A stretch of 64,000 nt of DNA from Rhizobium sp. P32RR-XVIII (GTDB taxonomy: Bacteria; Pseudomonadota; Alphaproteobacteria; Rhizobiales; Rhizobiaceae), in the NCBI RefSeq assembly GCF_012641395.1, contig NZ_JABAIH010000011.1:62001-126000 (forward strand). Reading direction: 5' to 3'. Every line of letters begins with the position of its first letter. Positions within the stretch are counted from its first letter, which is position 1. A program made the position numbers and the translations under genes. The notes under the pieces were generated by a model that worked only from the letters and a program-made list of their open reading frames with translations, was not told the DNA's origin and did not search any database. Shown here in pieces: positions 33,459 to 41,788 of this stretch.

Positions 33459-33743
33459 TTAGCTGAGCGCCGGCTTATAAGCGACGACATGGAAATACTC
33501 CTCCTCCGGCATGGTCTCACCGCCAAGAGGCTCACCGTCGACCGAAAAGAGCATGGGGGTGCTCTCGAAGCCGCTCGCTGAAAGTTGGGAGCGGAGTTGC
33601 CCTGGCGTGGTCGCATAGACCATGATTCCGAAGTCATGGGCGTGATGCAGGAGAATGGCATGCTCACCCTCGCGCTGCTCCAAGGGCGCGAAGCGGCGCT
33701 CGCGCACCAATCCCACCGCGTGCTTGGCCTTTGTTTCAAACAA
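33459..33743 (-). CDS. Hypothetical protein, 94 residues
   Basis: A small soluble protein with no recognised domain. Its composition (RRFAPLEQREGEHAILLHHAHDFGIMVYATTP) and compact length are those of a real globular protein, and it fills the gap between the 54-residue peptide and the exported protein upstream. No ATG is available at the 5' end: the frame begins with TTG and no clear ribosome-binding site is seen, so the start is uncertain; GTG ten codons in is an alternative. It follows the outer-membrane-like gene by 16 bases and is probably in the same transcript. It might also be a decayed gene. Confidence 0.5.
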   Translation of the reverse strand: MFETKAKHAVGLVRERRFAPLEQREGEHAILLHHAHDFGIMVYATTPGQLRSQLSASGFESTPMLFSVDGEPLGGETMPEEEYFHVVAYKPALS

Positions 33744-33759
33744 CCATAGGCGCAGATGC

Positions 33760-34407
33760 CTACCAGCTTACCCGGTAGTTGACGTTGACGGTTGCCGAAC
33801 GATCTATCGAAAGGGGATCGGTCATACCCGCACTGAGATTGAGGTTTGGAAAAATGTTCTGGCTCACTCCGAGTGAACTTGAAAAATCCTTGCCGAAATC
33901 CACAACGCTGCCGCCGGCAGAAAACGTCGTACCAGTCGATGGAGCGATCAGCTTCAAGGCCTGACTTGCTGTTACCGAAGCTTGTCGCGTTTCGACAGCA
34001 TCGAAGCCGACGCTGACAAACCGGCTCGTCTGAAGGTCGAGCGAATCCGACAGGATAAAGCTGCGCGAGCGACTGAGCAGGAGCGAACCGCTGCCGCGCA
34101 ACGTATCGATGCTGACGCTTGCATCCTGCTCCGCCTGGCCTGCGGGCGTAGCACGAACCTTGGTGATCTTGCCCCACAGCGTCGCCTGCTCGGAGTCAGC
34201 CTGGATGGTACCGCCCCCGGCCGACGCCAGCGCCAAGTCGGCGCCGGCGCTGGTTTCCCATTCAGAAGGAAGGTGGAAACCCATTGTCGCCTTGTAGGAC
34301 TGCTCCGAAACCCGCACTGGCCTCCAGATCAGCAGATTATCTGCCTTGGCGGGCAGAACCCATAGAAGGCATGCGCCGGCGATCAATGTTCTTCTCAGCC
34401 TCATCAT
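33760..34407 (-). CDS. Exported beta-rich protein, possibly outer-membrane
   Basis: A 215-residue protein of unknown function with a signal peptide (about residues 1-22, ending PAKADN). The mature chain is Ser/Ala/Gly-rich with alternating patterns and repeated LSRSRSFILSDSLDLQTSRF-type strands, and it ends in the aromatic residue Trp after NVNYRVSW, as outer-membrane barrels often do. No enzymatic motif is visible. Two adjacent ATGs mark the start; the longer upstream frame (to 34665) is not protein-like. It precedes the 94-residue gene on the same strand. Confidence 0.6.
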   Translation of the reverse strand: MMRLRRTLIAGACLLWVLPAKADNLLIWRPVRVSEQSYKATMGFHLPSEWETSAGADLALASAGGGTIQADSEQATLWGKITKVRATPAGQAEQDASVSIDTLRGSGSLLLSRSRSFILSDSLDLQTSRFVSVGFDAVETRQASVTASQALKLIAPSTGTTFSAGGSVVDFGKDFSSSLGVSQNIFPNLNLSAGMTDPLSIDRSATVNVNYRVSW

Positions 34408-34730
34408 CAAATCCAATCGCACCGAAAAGGGCGCAAAAAACCACCGGATGCGCTTGCTGCGCGTCCTTTTGTTCCTCTCAATTGTGAAGCGGCCCGGCAT
34501 AAAGATGCCGTGTGCCATAGAGCGCGGAAGCGCTCGTAGTTGCCTTAAGCGGCCGTCGGGACAGCCGCGGCGTCGTGCGGAAAACCGCGCACGAACGTTA
34601 TCAGGATCACATCCGAGAGACGCTATGTAAACCCCTTCCCGGCGGAAAAGTGCTGCACCGCACACTTGCCGCCCATTTCAAAGCCCTGTAGAGCCAAGAG
34701 GCAAATGGGAAATTTCTGGCACATACCCGC
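34408..34730. other. Intergenic region upstream of dxr, no supported gene
   Basis: About 320 bases between two divergent starts: the exported beta-rich protein and dxr. Short open frames on both strands lack ribosome-binding sites and domain features. The region should contain both promoters; I see no consensus pair. Confidence 0.45.
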
Positions 34731-35903
34731 ATGACGACCGGCAAAAACGCCCCAAGGCGCCTGAGTATCTTCGGCTCGACGGGTTCAATCGGGCAAAATA
34801 CGCTCGATGTCATCGATCATCTGGGCGGGCGGGAGAATTTCGAGATCACTGCCCTTACCGGCAACGGCAATGTTGAATTGCTGGCGAGGCAGGCAAGATC
34901 CGTGGGCGCCAAACTCGCTGTGACGGCCAGCGAGCGGCACTACGAGGCGCTGAAGCGTGAACTTTCAGGCAGCGGCGTCGCGGTGGCAGCAGGCACCTCC
35001 GGCTTAATGGAGGCGGCTAACGCCGAGGCCGACTGGGTCATGGCAGCAATCGTCGGCACGGCCGGGCTTGTCCCAACACTCGCCGCTGCGAGGCGCGGCG
35101 CCGATATCGCGCTCGCAAATAAGGAATGCCTTGTTTCCGCAGGGGCGCTGTTCGTCGAAGCCGTGAGGGCTGGTGGCGGCAAGCTGTTGCCTGTCGACAG
35201 CGAACACAACGCCATTTTCCAGGTACTCGAGGAAAAACAGCGCCATTCCGTTGAGCGGGTCATCTTGACCGCTTCGGGAGGGCCGTTCCGCAACTGTTCG
35301 GTCGACGAGATGGCAAATGTCACGGTCGAGACCGCCCGCGCTCACCCCAACTGGTCGATGGGTCTGAAAATCTCGATCGACAGCGCGTCCATGTTCAACA
35401 AGGCGCTCGAGATGATCGAGGCAAGACATCTGTTCGGGCTGGCGCCTGAACAGATCGAGGTGATCGTCCATCCCCAATCGGTGATCCATTCCATGGTCGG
35501 CTATACCGACGGCTCCGTGCTGGCACAGCTTGGGGCGCCGGACATGCGCACGGCAATCGGCTATGCGCTTTCCTATCCGCTTCGGCCCACTCTGCCGGTA
35601 GAGCGCCTCGACTTTGCAAAACTGGCGAGGTTGGATTTCGAGGCGCCTGATGAAGTCCGTTTTCCGGCATTGCGCCTGGCACGGCTCGCGATGATCCGCG
35701 GAGGGGTTCAGGGCGCCGTATTGAACGGCGCCAAGGAAGTGGCCCTCGAGGCATTTATCGCGGGGCGGCTCTCTTTCCTAGAGATGGCGAGAATAACCGA
35801 AACCGTCATGGATCAATTGATCGATCTGCCGCCGGCAACGGCCATGGACGAGGTTTTCGCAGCGGACAGAGAAGCCCGGCGGCGCGCTGCGCTCCTCTGC
35901 TGA
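34731..35903 (+). CDS. dxr: 1-deoxy-D-xylulose 5-phosphate reductoisomerase
   Basis: Second and committed step of the MEP isoprenoid pathway (DXP to MEP, NADPH- and divalent-metal-dependent). The 390-residue protein has the NADPH-binding GSTGSIGQNTLDVI segment (about residues 15-28), the metal and substrate residues in PVDSEHNAIFQ, LTASGGPFR, HPNWSMGLKISIDSASM and the NKALEMIEA block, and the C-terminal helical domain. Length is typical. It converges with hemA, with 18 bases between stops. It is not in the cdsA-rseP-bamA cluster where many proteobacteria keep dxr. Confidence 0.96.
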   Translation: MTTGKNAPRRLSIFGSTGSIGQNTLDVIDHLGGRENFEITALTGNGNVELLARQARSVGAKLAVTASERHYEALKRELSGSGVAVAAGTSGLMEAANAEADWVMAAIVGTAGLVPTLAAARRGADIALANKECLVSAGALFVEAVRAGGGKLLPVDSEHNAIFQVLEEKQRHSVERVILTASGGPFRNCSVDEMANVTVETARAHPNWSMGLKISIDSASMFNKALEMIEARHLFGLAPEQIEVIVHPQSVIHSMVGYTDGSVLAQLGAPDMRTAIGYALSYPLRPTLPVERLDFAKLARLDFEAPDEVRFPALRLARLAMIRGGVQGAVLNGAKEVALEAFIAGRLSFLEMARITETVMDQLIDLPPATAMDEVFAADREARRRAALLC

Positions 35904-35921
35904 AGGAACAATTCCCTAAAT

Positions 35922-37136
35922 TCAGGCGACCTGCCGAGCCAGTGCGCAACGCGACCAAAGCGAATGCAGCGCCTCGACGAGATGCAGGATGTCGGCATCG
36001 CTGTGCAGTGGCGTCGGCGTAATGCGCAGCCGCTCGGTCTTCTTCGGAACCGTCGGGTAGTTGATCGGCTGAACGTAGACGCCGCAATTGTCGAGCAGCA
36101 GGTCCGAAATCCATTTGCACTTCGCCGCATCCCCGACCATCACCGGCACGATATGGCTGGGATTCGGCATATGCGGAATACCCCGCTGATCGAGCAACGA
36201 GCGCAGCTTGCGGACGCGATCCTGGTGCCGGGCGCGCTCGAACTGGCTGACCTTCAGATGCTGGATCGAGGCGACCGCGCCGGCGGCAAGCGCCGGCGGC
36301 AGCGCCGTCGTGAAGATGAAGCCGGACGCAAACGAGCGGATGAAATCGCAAAGCGCCGTCGAGGCCGCGATATAGCCGCCCATGACGCCGAAGGCCTTGC
36401 CGAGCGTGCCTTCGATGATCGTCAGCCGGTCCATCAGGCCTTCGCGTTCGGCAATGCCGCCGCCGCGCGGTCCATACATGCCGACGGCATGGACTTCGTC
36501 GAGATAGGTCATTGCGCCGTATTTGTCAGCGAGGTCGCAGATTTCCTTGATCGGTGCGATATCGCCATCCATGGAATAAATGGACTCAAAGGCAATCAGC
36601 TTCGGCGCCTTCGGATCGGCGGCCGCAAGCTTGGCTTCGAGATCGGCCACGTCGTTGTGCTTCCAGATGACCTTCTCGCACTTCGCATAGCGAATGCCTT
36701 CGATCATCGAGGCGTGGTTCAGCGCATCGGAGAAAATGATAAGGCCGGGAATCTTGGCGCCCAACGTGCCGAGAGTCGCCCAGTTGGAGACATAGCCGGA
36801 CGTGAAGATCAGTGCCGATTCCTTGCCGTGCAGATCGGCAAGCTCGCGCTCCAGCAGAACGTGGTAATGGGTGGTTCCAGAGATATTCCGGGTGCCTCCC
36901 GCACCCGCGCCACAGTGATCTATGGCGTTCTTCATCGCCTCGATCACCTTGGAGTTCTGGCCCATGCCGAGATAGTCGTTGGAGCACCAGACGGTTACGT
37001 CTTTCGGGCCTTCGGGCGTGTGGCGCGTGGCGCGCGGAAAATTGCCGCGGTGACGCTCGAGATCGGCAAAAACGCGATAGCGGCCCTCATCGTGGAGCCC
37101 GTCCAGTTCGCCTTTAAAAAACGCTTCGAAATCCAT
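35922..37136 (-). CDS. hemA: 5-aminolevulinate synthase
   Basis: PLP enzyme that condenses glycine and succinyl-CoA to 5-aminolevulinate (the Shemin pathway used by Alphaproteobacteria), the first step of heme and cobalamin precursor synthesis. The 404-residue protein has the glycine-rich GAGAGGTRNISGT, SGYVSNWA, VDEVHAVGMYG-type PLP residues (YLDEVHAVGMYGPRGGG) and the Schiff-base lysine in EGTLGKAFGVMGGY. Two adjacent ATGs; the second is chosen because GGAG is then six bases away. An in-frame upstream extension to 37214 is unlikely. No FNR or FixK box was found in the short leader. Confidence 0.95.
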   Translation of the reverse strand: MDFEAFFKGELDGLHDEGRYRVFADLERHRGNFPRATRHTPEGPKDVTVWCSNDYLGMGQNSKVIEAMKNAIDHCGAGAGGTRNISGTTHYHVLLERELADLHGKESALIFTSGYVSNWATLGTLGAKIPGLIIFSDALNHASMIEGIRYAKCEKVIWKHNDVADLEAKLAAADPKAPKLIAFESIYSMDGDIAPIKEICDLADKYGAMTYLDEVHAVGMYGPRGGGIAEREGLMDRLTIIEGTLGKAFGVMGGYIAASTALCDFIRSFASGFIFTTALPPALAAGAVASIQHLKVSQFERARHQDRVRKLRSLLDQRGIPHMPNPSHIVPVMVGDAAKCKWISDLLLDNCGVYVQPINYPTVPKKTERLRITPTPLHSDADILHLVEALHSLWSRCALARQVA

Positions 37137-37240
37137 CATCTGCTCCAGTATCGTGCAGCGTTCATCTCCCAACGAACGCGCACACGTCAACCGCTTTAGC
37201 ATCAACTGCGGCAAATGGCCTATCTTTTTGAATCATTCCA

Positions 37241-37281
37241 GATAAAAAATGCGCGATCACCCATTAGCCGGGAGATCGCGC
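37241..37281 (-). terminator. Intrinsic terminator after the coxSLM operon
   Basis: Read leftward: GCGCGATC (arm at 37274-37281), a 15-base loop, and its complement (37251-37258), followed by ATTTTTTATC. A clear Rho-independent terminator that ends the cox transcript before it reaches hemA. Confidence 0.8.
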
Positions 37282-37317
37282 AAATTCGCTGGCACGGGAA
37301 CTGTCCCCGTCAAGATA

Positions 37318-38115
37318 TTAGCCTGCCGCGGCAACGGCACGCTTCGCCATCACCTTCACGAGATTGGCGCGATATTCCGCGCTGGCGTGCAGGTCCGACA
37401 TCAAGCCTGTCGAGTCGACATTGACGCCTGCTATCGCGCCGGGCGACCAGTTGGCGCTCAATGCCTGCTCCATCGCGTGCTGGCGAAACACACCGTTGGA
37501 ACCGGCTCCAGTGACGGCGACCCGCACACCGCCGGATCCCTTCGCCACGAAGACACCGGTCAAGGCGTAGCGGGAGGCCGGGTTCGGAAACTTGGCGTAG
37601 CCTGCCTTCTCCGGTGCCTCAAAGGTAATCGCGGTTATCAATTCGCCTTCGTCGAGCGCTGTCTCGAAAAGACCCGTGAAGAAATCGTCGGCTGCGATCT
37701 CGCGCTTGTTGGTGATAATCAAGGCATTCAGCGCCAGCATCGCGGCAGGATAGTCCGCAGCAGGGTCGTCATTGGCGATCGAACCGCCGATCGTCCCCAT
37801 GTGGCGCACATGCGGATCGCCGATCAAACCGGCAAGTTCGCACAGGGCAGGACAAACAGCGCTGATCGCAGCGGAAGAAGCCACTTCCGCATGCGTGACT
37901 GCCGCGCCGATCCCCACCGTTCGGCCCTGCACGGTGATCCCTTGCATCGAGGCGATGTGACGCAAGTCAACGAGGTCGCTCGGCGCGGCAAGCCGCTGCT
38001 TCATCGTTGCGATCAGCGTCATGCCGCCGGAGACGTATTTGCCCTCGGCTGCGCCTGCAAGCATGCTGACCGCCTCATCGACCGTAGAGGCGCGGTGATA
38101 GTTCGTCTGATACAT
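37318..38115 (-). CDS. coxM: CoxM-like FAD-binding subunit of molybdenum hydroxylase
   Basis: Medium (FAD) subunit, 265 residues, of a xanthine-dehydrogenase-family enzyme. The FAD-binding PCMH domain shows the glycine motif YVSGGMTLIATMK (about residues 27-39) and IGAAVTHAEV; MGTIGGSIANDDPAADYPAAML is the second FAD contact; the C-terminal CO_deh_flav_C domain follows. It passes electrons between the CoxS iron-sulfur clusters and the acceptor. GAGGAGG precedes the ATG. It is last of three genes in S-L-M order, 12 bases after coxL. Confidence 0.9.
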   Translation of the reverse strand: MYQTNYHRASTVDEAVSMLAGAAEGKYVSGGMTLIATMKQRLAAPSDLVDLRHIASMQGITVQGRTVGIGAAVTHAEVASSAAISAVCPALCELAGLIGDPHVRHMGTIGGSIANDDPAADYPAAMLALNALIITNKREIAADDFFTGLFETALDEGELITAITFEAPEKAGYAKFPNPASRYALTGVFVAKGSGGVRVAVTGAGSNGVFRQHAMEQALSANWSPGAIAGVNVDSTGLMSDLHASAEYRANLVKVMAKRAVAAAG

Positions 38116-38127
38116 GGCCGTTCCTCC

Positions 38128-40473
38128 TCAATGGGTCGCTTGTGCAGCCATCCACACCTTCTGCGGCGTGGCGGGCATCGTCAGCATGTTGTTCCCGATC
38201 GCATCGGTTATTGCGTTCATCACCGCCGGAGGCGAGCCGATTGCGCCGGCCTCGCCGCACCCCTTGATGCCGAGCGGGTTGTTGGGGCAAGGGGTATTCT
38301 GGTGCGACAGTTTGAAGGACGGCAAGTCATCGGCGCGCGGCATGGTGTAGTCCATGTAGCTCGCGGTCAGGAGTTGGCCGTTCTCATCATATTGGACGCC
38401 TTCAAGCAGCGCCTGCCCGATGCCCTGGGCAATGCCGCCGTGGACCTGCCCTTCGACGATCATCGGGTTGATGATATTGCCGAAATCGTCGGCGGCGACG
38501 AACTGGACGATTTCCGTCTTGCCCGTTTCGGGATCGACTTCGACCTCGCAGATGTAGCAGCCTGCCGGGAAAGTGAAGTTCGAAGGGTCGTAAAACGCCG
38601 TTTCCTTCAGTCCCGGCTCCATCCCGCTCGGAAGATTGTGAGCTGTGTAGGCGGCAAGCGCGACCTGGAACCATGGCAGCGTCTTGTCGGTGCCGGCGAC
38701 CTTCAACTCGCCGTTTTCGATGATGATATCGCTCTCATCCGCTTCCATCTGATGCGCGGCAATCTTCTTGGCTTTGGCTTCCACCTTGTCGAGAGCCTTG
38801 ACGACAGCAGACATGCCAACCGCACCGGAGCGTGAACCATAGGTGCCCATGCCCATCTGCACCTTGTCGGTATCGCCGTGCAGGACCGACACGCTGTCGA
38901 TCGGGACACCGAGGCGATCGGCAACCAGCTGTGCAAAGGTCGTCTCGTGCCCCTGCCCGTGGCTGTGCGACCCCGTCAGCACTTCGACCGTACCGACCGC
39001 GTTCACTCGCACTTCTGCCGATTCCCAGAGACCGACCCCGGCCCCGAGCGAACCCACAGCTTGTGACGGTGCAATGCCGCAAGCCTCGATATAGCAGCTC
39101 ATACCGATGCCACGCTTCATGCCGCGACCGGCCGCCTCGGCTTTGCGCGCCGCGAAGCCATTCCAGTCTGCAGCCTGCATGGCGGCACTGAGCGATGCTT
39201 CGTAGTCACCCGCGTCGTAGTTCATGATCACCGGCGTCTGATGCGGGAAGGAGCGGATGAAATTCTTCCGCCGTAACTCCGCTGGCGAAATGCCGAGCTC
39301 CCGCGCCGCCGTTTCCATCGTGCGCTCGAGCAGATAGGTCGCTTCCGGCCGCCCGGCGCCGCGGTAAGCGTCGACAGGCGCCGTATTCGTATAGACGGTA
39401 CGGACATTGGCATGGATGGCCGGGATATCGTACTGGCCCGACAGCAGCGTCGCGTAGAGGTAGGTCGGAACCGCCGAGGAGAAGAGGGACATGTAGGCAC
39501 CGAGATTGCAGATGGTGTCGACCTTCAGCCCGATGATGCGGTTGTCTTTGTCGAATGCCATTTTCACGGTTGAAACGTGATCGCGGCCATGTGCATCCGC
39601 CAGGAAGGCTTCGGTTCGGTCCGCGGTCCACTTGACCGGTACGCCCGTCTTTTTCGAAGCCCAGAGACAGACGACCTCCTCAGGATAGATGTAAATCTTC
39701 GATCCAAAGCCGCCGCCGACATCCGGGGCGATCACCCGCAGCTTGTTTTCCGGCGCGACATTATAGAATGCGCTCATCACGAGCCGCGCGACATGCGGGT
39801 TCTGGCTCGTCGTGTAGCAGGTGTAGTGATCTTCGCCCGCGTCATAGATTCCGAGCGCGGCGCGCGGTTCCATCGCATTGGGCGAGAGGCGATTGTTGTG
39901 GATCTCGATTTCCGTGATGTGGGCAGCTTCGGAAATGGCCTTGTCCGTTGGCCCGGCGTCGCCGAGTTCCCAATCGAAGATCAGATTGCTGGGAGCCTCC
40001 GGATGGACCTGAGGCGCGCCCGCCTTGAGCGCATCGACTGCCTCGCTCACAGCCGGCAATTCCTCATAGTCGACGACGACCGCTTCCGCAGCGTCGCGAG
40101 CCTCATTAAGGGAATCCGCCACGACGATGGCAACGGCATCTCCGACGTAGCGCACCGTGTCGACCGCCAGCGGGCGCCACGCACCCATCTTCATCGGCGA
40201 ACCGTCCTTGGAATGGATCATCCAGCCGCAGATGAGGTTGCCAATGCCATCTGCCAGCAACTGCTTGCCGTCAAGCACGTCGATGACGCCGGGCATGGAC
40301 CTTGCGGCAGAAACGTCGATGCCCTTGATCTTGGCATGCGCATGCGGGCTGCGAACGAAATAGCCATACTTCATGCCCGGCACGACCATGTCGTCGGTAT
40401 AGCGTCCCTTGCCGGTCAGGAACCGCTTGTCTTCCTTGCGCGCTACGCGTGCACCAATTCCTTCAACACCCAT
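38128..40473 (-). CDS. coxL: CoxL-like molybdenum-binding large subunit, form II
   Basis: Catalytic subunit (781 residues) with the molybdopterin motif GGGFGSK (253-259) and the active-site motif AYRGAGR at 369-375. The family glutamate is in GCGEAGAIGSP near the C-terminus. True carbon monoxide dehydrogenases of form I carry AYXCSFR with a copper-binding cysteine; here that cysteine is absent, so this is form II, whose substrate is generally unproven and may be an aldehyde or heterocycle. The ATG follows GGAGGACATC. The order coxS-coxL-coxM also fits form II. Accessory cox genes are not in the window. Confidence 0.9.
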   Translation of the reverse strand: MGVEGIGARVARKEDKRFLTGKGRYTDDMVVPGMKYGYFVRSPHAHAKIKGIDVSAARSMPGVIDVLDGKQLLADGIGNLICGWMIHSKDGSPMKMGAWRPLAVDTVRYVGDAVAIVVADSLNEARDAAEAVVVDYEELPAVSEAVDALKAGAPQVHPEAPSNLIFDWELGDAGPTDKAISEAAHITEIEIHNNRLSPNAMEPRAALGIYDAGEDHYTCYTTSQNPHVARLVMSAFYNVAPENKLRVIAPDVGGGFGSKIYIYPEEVVCLWASKKTGVPVKWTADRTEAFLADAHGRDHVSTVKMAFDKDNRIIGLKVDTICNLGAYMSLFSSAVPTYLYATLLSGQYDIPAIHANVRTVYTNTAPVDAYRGAGRPEATYLLERTMETAARELGISPAELRRKNFIRSFPHQTPVIMNYDAGDYEASLSAAMQAADWNGFAARKAEAAGRGMKRGIGMSCYIEACGIAPSQAVGSLGAGVGLWESAEVRVNAVGTVEVLTGSHSHGQGHETTFAQLVADRLGVPIDSVSVLHGDTDKVQMGMGTYGSRSGAVGMSAVVKALDKVEAKAKKIAAHQMEADESDIIIENGELKVAGTDKTLPWFQVALAAYTAHNLPSGMEPGLKETAFYDPSNFTFPAGCYICEVEVDPETGKTEIVQFVAADDFGNIINPMIVEGQVHGGIAQGIGQALLEGVQYDENGQLLTASYMDYTMPRADDLPSFKLSHQNTPCPNNPLGIKGCGEAGAIGSPPAVMNAITDAIGNNMLTMPATPQKVWMAAQATH

Positions 40474-40558
40474 GATGTCCTCCCAATGGGGTTTCGGGCC
40501 CGGCATTCCGCCAAAGAGAATCGCGTTCGGCAGTCAGCCAGACAATTCCAAAGAGATG

Positions 40559-41050
<492 letters not shown>

Positions 41051-41326
41051 GATTTCCTCCTCGCGCCTTCCTCCAGGCACGGGGGCATCATTTGACCTTT
41101 TCGCTTTGGAATCAACCGCTACTTTAGGGCGTCATGCCAAATATGCTTCAGCGAAGAATGCAAACTGTGTGTTGATCGAGTCACATTGAAAAGAACCGTG
41201 ATTACGAAAATTTTCCGCGCAAGCTGGACGCAACCTTATCGCGACATAGTTTCAAAAACTAAGAAGAACGTCAAAAAACGCAAAGGGACTGCTGCTGCCT
41301 GCAGGCAGCTAACCTGGAGAACCAAA

Positions 41327-41584
41327 ATGAAGAAAATAATCGCATTCGCTCTGATCGGCTTGTCCATTGCAAGCTGTACACCGACGCAGCAGGGTGCCGG
41401 GATCGGTGCGGCCTCCGGTGCGGTCATTGGCGGAGTCGTTACAGGCAATGTTCGCGGCGCCGCCGTCGGCGCTGCAGCCGGAGGTCTCGCTGGCGCCCTC
41501 ATTGGCAACGTCGCGGAACAGCCTGGCCAATGCTACTATCGCGATCGCTATGGCCGCCGCTATATCGACGATTGCCCCCGCTAA
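41327..41584 (+). CDS. Glycine-zipper outer-membrane lipoprotein
   Basis: An 85-residue lipoprotein of the glycine-zipper (YMGG/17-kDa antigen-like) type. The signal peptide ends in the lipobox IASC (lipidated cysteine near residue 17). The mature part is a repeated small-residue pattern (GAGIGAASGAVIGGVVTGNVRGAAVGAAAGGLAGALIG in separated blocks), followed by CYYRDRYGRRYIDDCPR with two cysteines. Such proteins sit in the outer membrane and may span or line it. GGAGA is seven bases before the ATG. It has its own terminator, and is divergent from coxS. The frame is open upstream to 41186 but that part is basic and not conserved in type. Confidence 0.85.
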   Translation: MKKIIAFALIGLSIASCTPTQQGAGIGAASGAVIGGVVTGNVRGAAVGAAAGGLAGALIGNVAEQPGQCYYRDRYGRRYIDDCPR

Positions 41585-41616
41585 CGGGCAGAACCCAATT
41601 TATAGAGGCTCGAAAG

Positions 41617-41641
41617 TCCCGGCCCCAACCGGGATTTTTTC
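41617..41641 (+). terminator. Intrinsic terminator after the lipoprotein gene
   Basis: TCCCGG (41617-41622), loop CCCCAA, CCGGGA (41629-41634), then TTTTTT. Confidence 0.85.
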
Positions 41642-41680
41642 GTCTATCTAAATTAGTGACTTGAATAGCTTGATTTGCTT

Positions 41681-41704
41681 AAATTAACTTAAATTAACTT
41701 AATT
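41681..41704. promoter_or_regulatory. AT-rich direct repeat in the tamA leader
   Basis: Two perfect copies of AAATTAACTT (41681-41690, 41691-41700) and a partial third, AATT, spaced one helical turn apart, about 85-105 bases before the tamA start. The region is much richer in A and T than the rest of the window. It may act as an upstream promoter element or bind a MucR/Ros-type or other AT-recognising regulator; this is conjecture. Confidence 0.35.
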
Positions 41705-41788
41705 GGTACACCCCGTGCATTTTTGCCGCTAAGCTGCTAACGGCTGGGCAAACGCAATGCTTCATTGTGATGGAACTAAAAGCGGCGG

